Assembly: GCA_947176505.1 (NCBI GenBank)
Contig: CAMWQW010000027.1
Location: 1-48,146, forward strand
Direction of reading: 5' to 3'
DNA: 48,146 bases
From: an uncultured Lachnospiraceae bacterium
GTDB lineage: Bacteria > Bacillota > Clostridia > Lachnospirales > Lachnospiraceae
The position numbers and the translations under genes were made by a program. Position 1 is the first letter of the stretch, and every line of letters begins with the position of its first letter. Below the pieces are notes generated by a model. The model was not told the origin of the DNA, made no database searches, and worked only from the letters and a program-made list of their open reading frames with translations. Below, one piece after another: positions 17,178 through 28,032 of the stretch.

Positions 17178-18011
17178 CTATTCTTTAACGCTTCCCGCCG
17201 ATATACTGCTGATAATATATCTCGAGCAGAAGCAGAACACAATCAGAATCGGTACGACGGAAATTGCCACACCTAAGTAAATTGCGCCTTGATTTTTCTG
17301 CAAATCTGTTGCCGCATTCAATGTAGTAATCATAACCGGCAGCGTCATCTTATTTGGTGTATTCAACAATATTAACGGTACCAGATAACTGTTCCAGTTG
17401 CCGATAAATCCGCCGATTGACATCGTTGCAATACCGGGCGCCATAATCGGAAGTACGATTCTATGGAAAATATGTAACTCGCCTGCACCGTCAATTCTTG
17501 CTGCTTCCAAGAGCGCTTTGGAAAGTGTCGCCTGCACGTATTGTCTTAAGAAAAACACCGTACCGGGTGATGCGATTGCCGGCAGAATCAGCGGAAGATA
17601 AGAATCTACCATATGCAGCTTCTGACACAGATTATAAAAACCAATCAGACTTAACTGTGCCGGAATCATCATAAATACCACAATGATTTTAAACAGCCAT
17701 GCACTGCCTTTAAAACGATAAACCGCCATGGCATACGCCGTAATTGACGAAAAATACGCTGTCAGTAATGTAGCCGGGATAGCTACGATAAGGCTGTTCC
17801 CAAAGCCTCTGAACAGATTGACGTAATCAAACAGCGCAATCCAGTTTGCCTTTAAATTCTTACCCGGTATCAGTGTAAAAGAATGTGTAATTTCCACACC
17901 GCTTCTCGTAGCGTTTACAATCATCAGTAAGAATGGGAAGAAGCACATTGCTGCAAGCAAAATCAGACATAGATAGATAATTCCTTTTTTGATCTTTGAT
18001 GATGTTGACAT
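17178..18011 (-). CDS. Carbohydrate ABC transporter permease, MalG type
   Basis: This 277-residue inner-membrane permease of the CUT1 family has about six helices and the EAA loop EAARIDGAGELHIFHRIVLP that docks the ATPase. The start at 18011 (MSTSSKIKKG) has GGAGGAAG upstream and follows the stop of the MalF-type gene by one base. Together with its partner and the binding protein it imports oligosaccharides. No ATPase gene is in the window, which is common in this group because a shared MsmK-type ATPase serves many importers. Confidence 0.93.
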   Translation of the reverse strand: MSTSSKIKKGIIYLCLILLAAMCFFPFLLMIVNATRSGVEITHSFTLIPGKNLKANWIALFDYVNLFRGFGNSLIVAIPATLLTAYFSSITAYAMAVYRFKGSAWLFKIIVVFMMIPAQLSLIGFYNLCQKLHMVDSYLPLILPAIASPGTVFFLRQYVQATLSKALLEAARIDGAGELHIFHRIVLPIMAPGIATMSIGGFIGNWNSYLVPLILLNTPNKMTLPVMITTLNAATDLQKNQGAIYLGVAISVVPILIVFCFCSRYIISSISAGSVKE

Positions 18012-18012
18012 A

Positions 18013-18936
18013 TCAGTCTTCCTCCTTCCCCAATGTTTTAAACTGAATGATTGACACAATCAGAATAATAAAGAACAACGTGTACGCAATCGCCGAAGCA
18101 TACCCAACCTGATGCGTTTCAAATCCGAATTTATATAGGTACATTACAACCGTCTGAAGCTTTCCTGACGGCTCACCGGCAGTTCCCGGCGCAGCGCCGT
18201 TCATGAGGAACGGTAAATCAAAGAGCTGAAGTCCGCCAATCAATGAAGTTACGAAGACGTACAGCATGATTGGTCGGAGCAGCGGCAGTGTTATCTTTCC
18301 GAATACTTTCCATCTGCCTGCACCGTCAATTGCCGCCGCTTCAAAATAGTCCTTCGGAATACCCTGTACACCTGCCATCAGCATAATAAAAGAATTGCCA
18401 AACCACATCCATGCACCGAGAACCGAAACTACATAAGGCGCTGTTGTCGTAGACCCCAGCCAGTTAACCTGCTCATGCGTAATGCCTAATGTCATCAGGA
18501 TTTGATTGAAGCTTCCGTATTTCCAGTCCAATAACGTTTTGAACAGGAATGCCACCGATGTGGCTGCAATCAGATTCGGCAGATAATATACCGCTCTAAA
18601 TACCGCCAGCCCACGGATTTTGTATTTAATATCGCTGAAAATAACCGTAAGCAAAAATGCAAGCCCCAACTGGAGTACGATATTTACGCCCCAAATCTTG
18701 ATTGTATTGCCAAGATCTCTCCAGAAGAATTTATCTGTTATCACCCTTTTGTAATTGTCAAGCCCTGTCCATGTCGCATCCCCAAATCCCTTGTAATTAG
18801 TAAAGCTTAAATACAACGTACGCAATACCGGATATACGCTGAATACCAGAAAGACAACCACAAAAGGCAATACAAACAAATAGGCTATTCGATTAATATT
18901 TCTTTTTTTCGCTTTTGCTGTATTTGTTTTTGCCAT
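18013..18936 (-). CDS. Carbohydrate ABC transporter permease, MalF type
   Basis: The 307-residue CUT1 permease has about six helices and the EAA loop EAAAIDGAGRWKVFGKITLP. The start at 18936 (MAKTNTAKAKKRN) is preceded by GGAGGG; a start further upstream would be glycine-rich and in the intergenic region. It is the middle gene of binding protein > MalF > MalG, 63 bp after the binding protein gene. Confidence 0.93.
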   Translation of the reverse strand: MAKTNTAKAKKRNINRIAYLFVLPFVVVFLVFSVYPVLRTLYLSFTNYKGFGDATWTGLDNYKRVITDKFFWRDLGNTIKIWGVNIVLQLGLAFLLTVIFSDIKYKIRGLAVFRAVYYLPNLIAATSVAFLFKTLLDWKYGSFNQILMTLGITHEQVNWLGSTTTAPYVVSVLGAWMWFGNSFIMLMAGVQGIPKDYFEAAAIDGAGRWKVFGKITLPLLRPIMLYVFVTSLIGGLQLFDLPFLMNGAAPGTAGEPSGKLQTVVMYLYKFGFETHQVGYASAIAYTLFFIILIVSIIQFKTLGKEED

Positions 18937-18999
18937 ATTTCCCTCCGCACCATAAGACGAAAGGGGCTGCATACCGCTGCCCCCTCCTCCCATAAATCA

Positions 19000-20442
19000 T
19001 TATCTGTTTACTGTGATCTCCGGATATGTAGATTCCACAAGGTCATAGAACTCGTTCCATGCTTCCTCTTTGGTCTTTTCACCTGTCTTGATTGCTGTCG
19101 TTGCTCTGCCCCACTCATCACCGATAAATTTGTCATATCTGGTAACTTTGGAATAATCTATTCCCTGCGCCTGCTCCAACCAGAATTTATACAACTGCTG
19201 TCCGCCGTATACGCTGTTCTGATCCTCGGCATGTGCTTCCAGTACGGGAATCAAGGATACCGTATCACCCTCGGAAACTTCGATCCACCAGTTTGCTGTC
19301 TCCTCGTCCAGTGTACAGAACTTTAAGAAATCCCATGCCAGTTCTTTTCTCTCGGACTGGGAAGAGATACCGATAAATGTACCGCCGCCGAATCCGTATG
19401 CAGGTCCTGCACATACTCCCCACTTACCGGAAGTCTCCTGCACGTTGTCTCTCATCGTAAGTACGCCCCATGAAGGAAGACCAAATGCAAATACCTCTGT
19501 GGTATCCATGCCCGCTGTTGCCTCTGCGAACTGCTCTGCATCCCATACATTGACGGAATCATCCGCATAGTTCTGAATATCTGCTGACAGAATCGGCACC
19601 TCTCCAGCCATTGCCTGATACCACGGCGTGGACCACTGATTTGCATATGCTGTCAAATCTTCCTGATACAGAGAAATACAAAGATCCTGATAATCATATC
19701 TTCCCTGATCTACGTTCAACACACCGTCGATAACCCATGCCGAATCTCCTGAGAAGTAATTGATTTCTGCGTCAGATGCAAAAATACGGTAACCGGAACC
19801 CTTTAAGGTTTGAGCAGTCTCCAGAATGGTCGGATAGTCTGCAAATAACTTGCCGATTTCAACCGGATCGTCCGTTCCGAATACGGTCTGTGCAATGTCT
19901 CTTCTATAATAAATTCCAGCCGGTGTAATCTGGTAAGAGATTGCTCTCTGGATACCGTCCGCATCCTGACCCACTTCCCAGACATAATCCACGATCTGAT
20001 CCGCGTAGTCCTGCGCATTATAAGGCGCCTGATTCAAATCTTCAAAATAGCCTGCATCGTAAAAATCCTCAAGCATCTGCGGCTCACCCACGATAATATC
20101 AGGTTCTTTCTGACCGCCGTTTAACGCAGTCTGTACTTTTGTCACATAGTTTGCCGGTTCAATAACGACCGTCTCTATGTTAACGTCAGGGTGTGATTCC
20201 ATATAATGTCCTGCAAACTGTTCCAAATCCTTTGCAAGCGTCCAGACCACTAATTTCTCTCCTCCTGCTGCCTGTGTATCACCGGCTTCCTGCGTATCAC
20301 CGGAATCTGCAGAGCTCTCTGCCGCCGCGTCCGTATTCGAAGATGTATTGCTGCTTGAAGCTGCTCCGTCACCGCCGCATGCTGTCAATCCAAAAACCAT
20401 TGTTCCGGCAAGCATCAGCGAAATAAGTTTTTTCAGTTTCAT
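19000..20442 (-). CDS. Lipoprotein sugar-binding protein of the glucan ABC importer
   Basis: The 480-residue protein has a signal peptide ending in the lipobox LTAC (Cys22), a Ser/Thr/Ala/Gly-rich linker to about residue 62, and a family 1 solute-binding fold beginning KLVVWTLAKDLEQFAGHYM. AGGAGG lies upstream of the ATG. It heads the importer operon and its promoter carries the paired GATACC-type operator shared with the phosphorylase operon. This suggests the imported sugar is the substrate of the phosphorylases and GH30, probably a beta-linked gluco-oligosaccharide; the specificity is inference. Confidence 0.92.
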   Translation of the reverse strand: MKLKKLISLMLAGTMVFGLTACGGDGAASSSNTSSNTDAAAESSADSGDTQEAGDTQAAGGEKLVVWTLAKDLEQFAGHYMESHPDVNIETVVIEPANYVTKVQTALNGGQKEPDIIVGEPQMLEDFYDAGYFEDLNQAPYNAQDYADQIVDYVWEVGQDADGIQRAISYQITPAGIYYRRDIAQTVFGTDDPVEIGKLFADYPTILETAQTLKGSGYRIFASDAEINYFSGDSAWVIDGVLNVDQGRYDYQDLCISLYQEDLTAYANQWSTPWYQAMAGEVPILSADIQNYADDSVNVWDAEQFAEATAGMDTTEVFAFGLPSWGVLTMRDNVQETSGKWGVCAGPAYGFGGGTFIGISSQSERKELAWDFLKFCTLDEETANWWIEVSEGDTVSLIPVLEAHAEDQNSVYGGQQLYKFWLEQAQGIDYSKVTRYDKFIGDEWGRATTAIKTGEKTKEEAWNEFYDLVESTYPEITVNR

Positions 20443-20506
20443 AAAATATCCTCCTTTTTGTTTTCATTCTTTGTTCAACACTTCTATGTCCTCAGCTGAT
20501 AATTTG

Positions 20507-20559
20507 ATTATAGAGTTATCTCTGTTTTGTTATAATGTCTCAATTTTTATAAAGGTATC
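20507..20559 (-). promoter_or_regulatory. Importer promoter with paired GATACC-like operator
   Basis: On the minus strand GATACC (20559-20554), 12 bp and GAGACA (20541-20536) are followed immediately by a -35-like TTATAA (20535-20530), 17 bp and TATAAT (20512-20507). The same arrangement with two perfect GATACC sites occurs at the phosphorylase promoter. Placement abutting the -35 box is typical of an activator of the AraC type. Confidence 0.7.
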
Positions 20560-20580
20560 ATTTTTTTACTATGCATATTG

Positions 20581-21927
20581 CTATGGCGTGAATACCTTGT
20601 AACAGATTGTACGGATGGAATGTGGCTCCAGTATCATTTCCACTCCGCGCCCATCCTCTCTGACCGTCACCGGCACTTTCTTATCCGTTCTATTCAGTAG
20701 AACAAGCACCCGTTCCCCGTTTGGATTTAGAAAAGCCGTCACTTCCACTGCGTCACAGTAACGCGTTGTACCGATTCTTACCGCACCCGGTTCAATACAA
20801 CGGCTGAAGTGCCCGATATAATAATAAGAGAGTCGTTTCTCATAAGCATCTTGTGCCGTATTACACATAATCGGCGCGGCGCAGAAATTACCCACATGAT
20901 TTGGTCCGCCTTCCGAATCCAAAAGCAGGTTCCAATCAAAAGATGCACTGATGCCTGCATTCAGATTTCCCAGAATATCATGCGCATACATTTCGGCTTT
21001 CTCAACCTCCCCCGAATCGGCGAATCTGGAATACTCCACACACCCTTCCGTGAAAAACACCTCTTTGTCCGGATATTTATTTCGAATCAGTTCAATTGCA
21101 TCAAAATGATCGCCTGTATACCAGTGAACCGCCGCGCCTTTGACATATTTCCGGGTTTTCTCATCCTCCACCGTCTCCCTGAAACGCTTGTATGCCTCTT
21201 CCTTATTATGATCCCATACAAAAATACCGATATCGGAAAGTCCCGCCTTCTCCAACGCCGGTCCCAAGTATTCCCGTACGAAAAGCGCTTCTTCCTCCGA
21301 TGTATAAATGCACGAATCCCAAGTCTGTACCGCCATCGGTTCATTCTGTACCGTCAAATACCGAATCGGTATTCCCGACTCGCGGTACACCTTGATGAAC
21401 TTCACGAAATACTCTGCCCAAAGCGCATAATATTCCTTCTTAAGTTTTCCGCCGTGATTCATCTCTCCGTTTGTTTTCATGAACGCCGGCGGCGACCACG
21501 GAGAAACAAGCAATTCCATATCCCCGTCATATGCTTTCTGTGCGTCCCGAAGCATCGGAATAATCTGCTCCTCATCATGTGCAATCGAAAAGGTCTTCAA
21601 TTCCTCATCGCCTTCTTCTACATACGCGTAATTGCATAATGCAAAATCACAGCTATTCATGTGGATTCTTCCGAGATTGTACCGCAGTCCTTCCTGTCCG
21701 AAATATGCCTTGACAATCTCCTGCCTCTTTTCTTTGCTCATTCCCGCATAGTTATGCGCCGCGCTTTCCGTAAATGCTCCGCCGAATCCTCGTATCGTCT
21801 GATAGGTCACGTCAGGATATACATTGACCACATGCATACAGTCCTGTACATCCTTTGCCTCATATACCGTCTCCTCCCATAACTTCCCGGCATGATAATC
21901 CGTTACAATTTCCCTGATTTTCTCCAT
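20581..21927 (-). CDS. Intracellular glycoside hydrolase family 30 enzyme
   Basis: The 448-residue (beta/alpha)8 enzyme has no signal peptide, so it acts on imported sugars. RGFGGAFTESAAHN near residue 46 is the family 30 opening; the acid/base Glu196 lies in TVQNEP and the nucleophile Glu294 in VFFTEGC. Spacing and the DSEGGPNHVGNFCAAPI segment fit GH30 members acting on beta-glucosidic linkages (beta-glucosidase or beta-1,6-glucanase types). It is the third gene after the two phosphorylases, 42 bp downstream of the longer one. It could remove beta-1,6 branches or linkages that the phosphorylases cannot process; the linkage is not provable from sequence. Confidence 0.9.
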   Translation of the reverse strand: MEKIREIVTDYHAGKLWEETVYEAKDVQDCMHVVNVYPDVTYQTIRGFGGAFTESAAHNYAGMSKEKRQEIVKAYFGQEGLRYNLGRIHMNSCDFALCNYAYVEEGDEELKTFSIAHDEEQIIPMLRDAQKAYDGDMELLVSPWSPPAFMKTNGEMNHGGKLKKEYYALWAEYFVKFIKVYRESGIPIRYLTVQNEPMAVQTWDSCIYTSEEEALFVREYLGPALEKAGLSDIGIFVWDHNKEEAYKRFRETVEDEKTRKYVKGAAVHWYTGDHFDAIELIRNKYPDKEVFFTEGCVEYSRFADSGEVEKAEMYAHDILGNLNAGISASFDWNLLLDSEGGPNHVGNFCAAPIMCNTAQDAYEKRLSYYYIGHFSRCIEPGAVRIGTTRYCDAVEVTAFLNPNGERVLVLLNRTDKKVPVTVREDGRGVEMILEPHSIRTICYKVFTP

Positions 21928-21969
21928 TTATAGTTAACCTCTTACCTTTCTTAATCTGTTCACCTACTC

Positions 21970-24900
21970 CTATCCAAGCACAATCTCAATCCGTTCCACT
22001 CGTCTTGACCGCACATCCTCCGCCAGCCTCCCGCTGACACACCCTGCCGCCACATCAATTTGATTTTTATTTTTATAAATAAAACACATATTTTTAATCC
22101 TATACTGTCCCGGAATGTAATCCCTCCGCTCTTCCGAATGGTACTCCACCGAAATCTCACCCAACAGTGTAGTCTCAATCACTCTGTCCTCCGGAATAAG
22201 ATATTCCGGAATCGCCGGCTGCGGCGCAAATACAAGTTCATCATTTTGCAGTGTAAACACATGCCGTCCGAACATCATCAACTTCCACATACTGATAAAT
22301 TCAATGGTAGAACCGGAAAGTCTCGCTACAAACCCTTTACCGTGAATCTTCTCGTTCGGATTCTTGCTGCTCGCAATAAAAGAAGAATTCTCATAAATGC
22401 TTCTGCCGTAGATTTCCGGGTCAAGAAACGGAACTGCCGCCTTGTGAAAATCATCAAAAAACTCCTTGTACATACCGCTTCTTAACAGCTCCAGCAAATA
22501 CTTGTATTCCATATGCAGCCAGATAGATTCATTTTCCAGCCATCCCGGTGTAAACGCCCGTGCCCTGCCAAGCTCATAAGATGCACTTTCCAAAGACGCG
22601 TTCACCTTATACATAGACAGTTTTTCATCATATAAATCACTGTTTTTTACTCGTTCGTACAAATCCCTCTTTTGATCCTCAGGCATATCCAGCTTCAGAT
22701 AACGGACCGGACCTTCCAGAAATGCCGGAACAGGCTTTACCTCAAATCGTAGCGGTTCAATGTCTTCCCCTCTCTTTTCATATTCCGGCACTTCATACGC
22801 AAAGTATGTAGGGCAGATTCCCCCGCCTAAAGCGCAAGCCTTCTCTATACCATGCTGCACAACCGTCTCCCATTCTTTGAAAGCCGCCGCTAATTCCTCG
22901 CTTCGATAACTCTTCTTTTTACCTGATATTCCTGCAAACGTCTTGTCTCTGTAAAGTTCTTTCACATCATTAATGCGATTCCAGAAAGAAAGTACTTCTC
23001 CGTCTTTAGCAAGATGATCTTTTTCCAGACGGACAACCAATTGCAGTTCGTCCATAAAATCGCCAAGTTCCTCTGTAACCTCAACGTTTTCCGGATATTT
23101 TTCTAATACGGAGATGGTATAGCGCAGCATCCGCGCCAGCTCGTATGTCTCCGCCATGGACGAGCCGAAAACAGCCGGCAACCCGTTCAACGCGTCATAC
23201 CAACCCGGTTTTCCGCCTTCCATTTCAATGCCCATCCCATAGGCATCCAGCGTCGCAAACTTTGTCGCGCACAATAGGAGCAGCTTTTCCATCAGAGTAA
23301 CCAATACCACTTCACCCTCTCCAAACTGTGCACGCACCAGCTTTTCTCCTGTACTGCGTCTGCTCTCCTTATAAAGCGCATGATATTGGCGAAGTCCGTT
23401 TTCTGTTTCCTCATAGCGTCTGCTCCGATGGTTGATATTTATCTGCGACAGGAAATAGGTGTATTCCGCCTCATAAAGCATTTCGTGTTCCTTGTCGGGA
23501 TAAATTTCCAAATAATCCTCAATCAAATCCAGATTGTATGTCCAATGGTCGCTCCAATAGCCCTCACCGAAATTACCGTTCACCATACTATCCGCAAAAT
23601 CAATGATCCGGTAAAAAAGCGATTCCTTCCAGTCACCGAGCATTTCATCCATCTTCGTCCACAGCGCTCCCGGCGTAAACGGCGCTGCCGTGAATGCCGT
23701 TAACTCCGCTGCCGCCTCTTCCTCTATTTCTTGGAACAATGCCGCCGCCTTTTCCTTCTCTAATCTGTAAGTCAGCTTTTCCACCCCAAGCGGATTGTAA
23801 CCGTCCAACTGAATCAGACTGTAGAATTCCTTGATGTTCTCTCTGCCGACAAAGGGGGCAAAAAATGTATCACATCTGCGATTTTGGTTCACATCACGGA
23901 AATTACCGTTACCCTGTGAGAAGAATTCCGGCAGCATGGAGAAATAATTATAATCTCTCTCTAAATCGCCATGCTTTCTGGAATACACATAGTACAGCTT
24001 GTTGTTACCAAGCGGCAGCGGATAACCGCCGCGGAGAATATTATCCATATAAGTATACCGACAATAAATATCAAAATGATCCGAAGCAGTTTTCGTCGTG
24101 ATGCCGCTGCACAGTTCTTCTATGAGGTGCTCCGCCTCTTCTTTCTTCTCCTCGAAATATGCGCCATCCCTTCTTTCCTCCAAGAATCGTTTCAGATACT
24201 CCTTCTTTTCCACCTGTCCTATCACTTCGTATATAACGATTGATTCACCGGACGTCAGTCTCGTCTCTGCTCCGTAAAAGCTGCACGGAAGAAGATTCAT
24301 TGTAACCTGCTTTTGCGCATACACCACGGAAAGTCCGCTCTTTGCAAATCGAACTGCCGTTTGCAGAGAACAGTCATATTCAAACACTGCCTCGGGATCG
24401 ACCACCGGCTTAAGCAGCATTCCGTCCTCCAGACATGCAAAAGAAAAATTACCCTTCTCAATTGCATGTACTGCGGCGGTGTCTTCCAGACTCGCACGCA
24501 CGCGGTAATAGGGGACATTTTCTTCCAAGTCTTCCACCTGCATCCACGCTTTTGCCGTCTGGGTCATATTTTTCATGCTGTCCGCATCCACGCCATAGGG
24601 AATCACCGCCGGCATTCCGTCCAATATTTCCAGCGAAATTTCCTTCTCGCCGTCATTCGTCACGGTTACCTTTCGGACCAGCGCTCCCACCTTTTCACCC
24701 GGCAGGGTATAGTAGTCCACCTTTACGGACAATTTCTCCTCTTCATTTTTCTCCCGTATGGACAGGCTGTTCATACCGATTTCCATTTCCTGTTCCAGAT
24801 CTTCATTGCTAAAACACTCTATGTAACTTCCGTTTTTTCGAAGAAACGTCCGAAATCCGGTCCTTTTTACATTCTGATATGCCACATGCGCCGGGTAGAA

Positions 24901-25077
24901 TTCCATAATTGCACAATCCTTATTGTCAACGCCAAAGCTGACAATACACTGTCCGCGATTGACATAATAGCACCAGATGGGAATGCCATGAAGACCCGCT
25001 ATTCCCGGCAGAAAACTGGCAAACGTTGATTTTCTCCCGTAATCCTTCATGATATATTTTTGTTCTCTTTGTTTCAT
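21970..25077 (-). CDS. Long inverting beta-gluco-oligosaccharide phosphorylase (GH94/GH149/GH161 group)
   Basis: The 1,035-residue cytoplasmic protein belongs to the clan of inverting glucan phosphorylases. An N-terminal beta-sandwich (about 1-290) is followed by a linker and an (alpha/alpha)6 barrel. [17 protein letters not shown] and [14 protein letters not shown] are typical of the long, oligoglucan-acting members, and the Asp in [10 protein letters not shown] is the probable general acid. These enzymes release glucose 1-phosphate from beta-glucan ends. The start at 25077 is chosen because AGGAGG lies six bases upstream; it is 11 bp after the stop of the shorter phosphorylase. Pairing with a laminaribiose phosphorylase-like partner favours beta-1,3-oligoglucan, but beta-1,2-glucan is also possible. 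Confidence 0.85.
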   Translation of the reverse strand: MKQREQKYIMKDYGRKSTFASFLPGIAGLHGIPIWCYYVNRGQCIVSFGVDNKDCAIMEFYPAHVAYQNVKRTGFRTFLRKNGSYIECFSNEDLEQEMEIGMNSLSIREKNEEEKLSVKVDYYTLPGEKVGALVRKVTVTNDGEKEISLEILDGMPAVIPYGVDADSMKNMTQTAKAWMQVEDLEENVPYYRVRASLEDTAAVHAIEKGNFSFACLEDGMLLKPVVDPEAVFEYDCSLQTAVRFAKSGLSVVYAQKQVTMNLLPCSFYGAETRLTSGESIVIYEVIGQVEKKEYLKRFLEERRDGAYFEEKKEEAEHLIEELCSGITTKTASDHFDIYCRYTYMDNILRGGYPLPLGNNKLYYVYSRKHGDLERDYNYFSMLPEFFSQGNGNFRDVNQNRRCDTFFAPFVGRENIKEFYSLIQLDGYNPLGVEKLTYRLEKEKAAALFQEIEEEAAAELTAFTAAPFTPGALWTKMDEMLGDWKESLFYRIIDFADSMVNGNFGEGYWSDHWTYNLDLIEDYLEIYPDKEHEMLYEAEYTYFLSQININHRSRRYEETENGLRQYHALYKESRRSTGEKLVRAQFGEGEVVLVTLMEKLLLLCATKFATLDAYGMGIEMEGGKPGWYDALNGLPAVFGSSMAETYELARMLRYTISVLEKYPENVEVTEELGDFMDELQLVVRLEKDHLAKDGEVLSFWNRINDVKELYRDKTFAGISGKKKSYRSEELAAAFKEWETVVQHGIEKACALGGGICPTYFAYEVPEYEKRGEDIEPLRFEVKPVPAFLEGPVRYLKLDMPEDQKRDLYERVKNSDLYDEKLSMYKVNASLESASYELGRARAFTPGWLENESIWLHMEYKYLLELLRSGMYKEFFDDFHKAAVPFLDPEIYGRSIYENSSFIASSKNPNEKIHGKGFVARLSGSTIEFISMWKLMMFGRHVFTLQNDELVFAPQPAIPEYLIPEDRVIETTLLGEISVEYHSEERRDYIPGQYRIKNMCFIYKNKNQIDVAAGCVSGRLAEDVRSRRVERIEIVLG

Positions 25078-25088
25078 ATTAAGCCTCC

Positions 25089-27821
25089 TCATGCACCCAG
25101 CAAAATTTCGATTCTATGTACCTCATGAGACAGTCGTTCTATCTCCGTCCTCGGCAACACTGCTTTATCTGCCCTCTTCCCGTCCGGATTCATATCCTTT
25201 GTTTCTGTCAGCGGGATTGCGCTGCCATCTAACATAGCCGACTTGATACAGTATTCTCCGTATGCCGCTCTCTCAGGATTCCTGATGACAATACGGAATC
25301 TTTTCCCTGCAAATGTCAATTCCAATTCCGCTGTACCGTCCTCATCAAACTGCTCTTCCATCATTGCCGGGGCTATCTCCAAGTCTCCCGCCCTGCCTCT
25401 GACTCCGAACGCTTCCGTCAGAAATGTCAGCATATACCAGCTTGCCGCTCCGGTCAGATAATGATACATTCCCCGTCCCTGATTGTTGAAATATTCAGGG
25501 ATTCCGGGATAAATTTTGCTCGTCTCAAACTGCATTGCGGTGTCCGCTAAAGCTTGTAACGCCCGATAACCTTCCTTTGCAAATCCCCTTCGGTACAAAG
25601 CGTTGGCATACATCACTGCCATATGGGAAAATACAGCGCCGTTTTCCTTCTCCCCGTAAGCAAACCCAAACATTCTTCCTAAATCTGTTTTTAACTCATG
25701 GAAATCCGTGTTCAAACGATATCCGCCAACCTTCGCATCATACAAATATTTGTCTGCACTTTTTACAATGCTGCGAATCTGTTCTGTGGTGGCTGTGCCG
25801 CCCATAATCGCAAAGACCTGACTCGTAAGCATCATACGCACGCCATTTTCACACTCTCCCTCTACCTGCCGCCCGTTATTATCGTAATAACCGTTGAACC
25901 ATCCGTCCCCGTCGTGGTCTGTCACCCACTGCGTCTGCCTGATATGCTTCATCATCCAATCGGCTTTTTCCAACAGGTTTTCGCAGAGTTGTTCAATCGT
26001 TATAAGAACTGTATTGCCGCCTACGGTATGGCGGCAGGACATTGCATACTGTCTAAGCACTTGATTTTTATTCTCCGGGTTGTCATACTGCGCCTTATCA
26101 CCATTGAGCAGACATAGCATTTCTTCCGCAACAGACACCTCGCTTTTCCCCGTCTTACTTTCATAAATGCGTAAATATTCCGCTATTTCTCTCAAATTCC
26201 CCGCATAGGCGTTCGCAAACGCAACGCTCTCACCACGTTCCTGTGCCATATCCAGTGCATCATTCCAGTCCGCGCCGCGCAGTCTGCAATGATTGTGTTC
26301 CCCCACTTCGTAAAATGCACATAGATTCTGCACCAGCAGATGCTCCAAGACAGTTCCGAAGTAAAGGCTTCCGTCGGCACACTTCTGGCGGTTTCCATAT
26401 TCGTCATTCCACTGTCCATCAATCGCAGACCCCCGTTCCGCTTGTCTGTCCTTAAAGTACGATACTTTCTTCTCTAAAATCTCCACATCCCCGGTCTGGT
26501 CTATATACAGCTTCGTCGTCATAAAAGGCCATACGCCGTGGTCCATCCATACGCGCACAATATTATTTCTGTCCGCAATGAACTCCCCCTGTGCTGCGCC
26601 TATGATTGTCGCGTTTGTTCCGTCCATACGCACCCCGCCAAAATTGTCAAGAAGCATCTGCCGCACGCCATCGGGATTCATCAACAGCAGCGCCAGACAA
26701 TCCTGCCATAAATCCCGCCATCCTCTTCCTCCTTTGCCGTAATCGTGATGGGGCAGGAAAGAACAGCCGTATATCCTCCTCAAAACAGGCTGAAAACTTA
26801 CCCATCGCATAAAACAATCAAATTCTTTACTCCCTGTGTGATAGACGATATTTACTTTCTGCTGCCAGTATGCCTTTGCCTTTTCAAACGCTTCCTCCAC
26901 TTTCTCTTCCGTGCGGTACGCATTAACAATTTCCGTAATCGACTCCTGCTTTTCGGTTACCCCTAAAAGCATCGTAAATGAAGTTCTTTCTCCCGGCGCC
27001 AACACGGTTCTTGCAAACTTCAAGCCTCCTACAGCCTCTTTTCCGTCTATATACTCCCCTGCCGCAACGCCCTGCGCATCTTCCAGCACAGCGCGCGGTG
27101 CGGTATAGCTGCCACCCTCCCCGATCAGCCCTTCCACTGTCGGGAAAAATGCTTCCGGCGCCTTGCCTTCTCCTGTAATACCGCATACATAATAACTGAC
27201 CTGATTCCTCTGATGTCCTCTCTCGTCAAAAGAAAGAGTCGGCGTAACCACTACTCCCTCCTTACTTGTGCGAATGCGGTGCAGCAAAGATGTAACATGT
27301 CTGTGATCGCGGATATTGTCAGCGCTTCTCCCGTAAATCGGAATGACTGCAGTCGGAGTAAATGAAGCCTGCTCTTTACCACAGTTTGTCAGTTCAACCC
27401 GCATAATCTCCACATCATGCTCCAATGGCACAAATGATGTTACTTTTGCCTCCATACCGTATCGGGAGGAAACCCGCGTAACACTCTGCCACATGAATCC
27501 CGCCGTCATGGTACTTTTGTCTTGACCATTGGTGAATTTTGTAAGCTCCGCCTCCGCCGATGCACCTGTTGCAGACCAATTACCGATTCCCTCTATATGA
27601 CACCAGAAATTTCTGGTAGAGCGATTGTTATGTAAATCTTCCACACTGACCGGTTCCAGCAGAAATTCATTTTGATTTCGTTTGCTGTCGCCTCCGAAAT
27701 TAGGCGTCAGAGCACTCCTTATTCCTTGTTCCCCAGCTATCGGAAAATACTGGTAACTGTAATTCTCCGGCATATCCAATGTAAAAGTTCCCTGTTCATC
27801 TAAAAATTTGTATCCTTCCAT
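25089..27821 (-). CDS. GH94 disaccharide phosphorylase, laminaribiose phosphorylase-like
   Basis: The 910-residue protein is a family 94 phosphorylase without signal peptide. [20 protein letters not shown] sequence (here [18 protein letters not shown], near residue 60) and the 910-residue length resemble laminaribiose phosphorylases as I remember them. The barrel carries [17 protein letters not shown] and the catalytic segment [10 protein letters not shown], where the first Asp is the general acid of the family. It splits a beta-linked glucose disaccharide with phosphate to glucose 1-phosphate and glucose. The start at 27821 has AAGGAG upstream. It is the first gene of the operon and its promoter carries two GATACC sites. 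Cellobiose or another disaccharide is the main alternative substrate. Confidence 0.86.
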   Translation of the reverse strand: MEGYKFLDEQGTFTLDMPENYSYQYFPIAGEQGIRSALTPNFGGDSKRNQNEFLLEPVSVEDLHNNRSTRNFWCHIEGIGNWSATGASAEAELTKFTNGQDKSTMTAGFMWQSVTRVSSRYGMEAKVTSFVPLEHDVEIMRVELTNCGKEQASFTPTAVIPIYGRSADNIRDHRHVTSLLHRIRTSKEGVVVTPTLSFDERGHQRNQVSYYVCGITGEGKAPEAFFPTVEGLIGEGGSYTAPRAVLEDAQGVAAGEYIDGKEAVGGLKFARTVLAPGERTSFTMLLGVTEKQESITEIVNAYRTEEKVEEAFEKAKAYWQQKVNIVYHTGSKEFDCFMRWVSFQPVLRRIYGCSFLPHHDYGKGGRGWRDLWQDCLALLLMNPDGVRQMLLDNFGGVRMDGTNATIIGAAQGEFIADRNNIVRVWMDHGVWPFMTTKLYIDQTGDVEILEKKVSYFKDRQAERGSAIDGQWNDEYGNRQKCADGSLYFGTVLEHLLVQNLCAFYEVGEHNHCRLRGADWNDALDMAQERGESVAFANAYAGNLREIAEYLRIYESKTGKSEVSVAEEMLCLLNGDKAQYDNPENKNQVLRQYAMSCRHTVGGNTVLITIEQLCENLLEKADWMMKHIRQTQWVTDHDGDGWFNGYYDNNGRQVEGECENGVRMMLTSQVFAIMGGTATTEQIRSIVKSADKYLYDAKVGGYRLNTDFHELKTDLGRMFGFAYGEKENGAVFSHMAVMYANALYRRGFAKEGYRALQALADTAMQFETSKIYPGIPEYFNNQGRGMYHYLTGAASWYMLTFLTEAFGVRGRAGDLEIAPAMMEEQFDEDGTAELELTFAGKRFRIVIRNPERAAYGEYCIKSAMLDGSAIPLTETKDMNPDGKRADKAVLPRTEIERLSHEVHRIEILLGA

Positions 27822-27897
27822 TCCGTCTCCTTCCCTGCACCGATTTCCATCCGCCATTCTTCTTCATTTATCTATAGCAATCTAAATATTTGTTTTC

Positions 27898-27950
27898 ATC
27901 TTAATAAAATGAACGAGACGGTTTAAGGTATCATTTATTAGTTTGGTATC
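27898..27950 (-). promoter_or_regulatory. Phosphorylase-operon promoter with GATACC-N12-GATACC operator
   Basis: On the minus strand two perfect GATACC sites (27950-27945 and 27932-27927), 18 bp apart start to start, abut a -35-like TTAAAC (27926-27921), with 17 bp to TAAGAT (27903-27898). The poor -35 and -10 boxes suggest activator dependence. The matching geometry at the importer promoter makes a common regulator likely, most simply the YesN-like regulator of this locus. Confidence 0.72.
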
Positions 27951-27976
27951 TTTTTTTTAGTTTGGCTTTTGGAACG

Positions 27977-28005
27977 AAAAAAGACAGGACCCTTTCAGTC
28001 CTGTC
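27977..28005 (-). terminator. Terminator after the OPT/PqqD-like operon
   Basis: GACAGGAC (28005-27998) and GTCCTGTC (27990-27983) form a perfect 8-bp stem around TGAAAGG, followed on the minus strand by TTTTTT. It stops the upstream operon before the glucan promoter. Confidence 0.92.
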
Positions 28006-28032
28006 TCATTCAAACATATTCATTTCATTATT

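Noticed and set aside
20809..21639. 276-codon plus-strand frame
   Set aside because: It is antisense to the GH30 gene, whose catalytic motifs are clear; no ribosome site precedes it.
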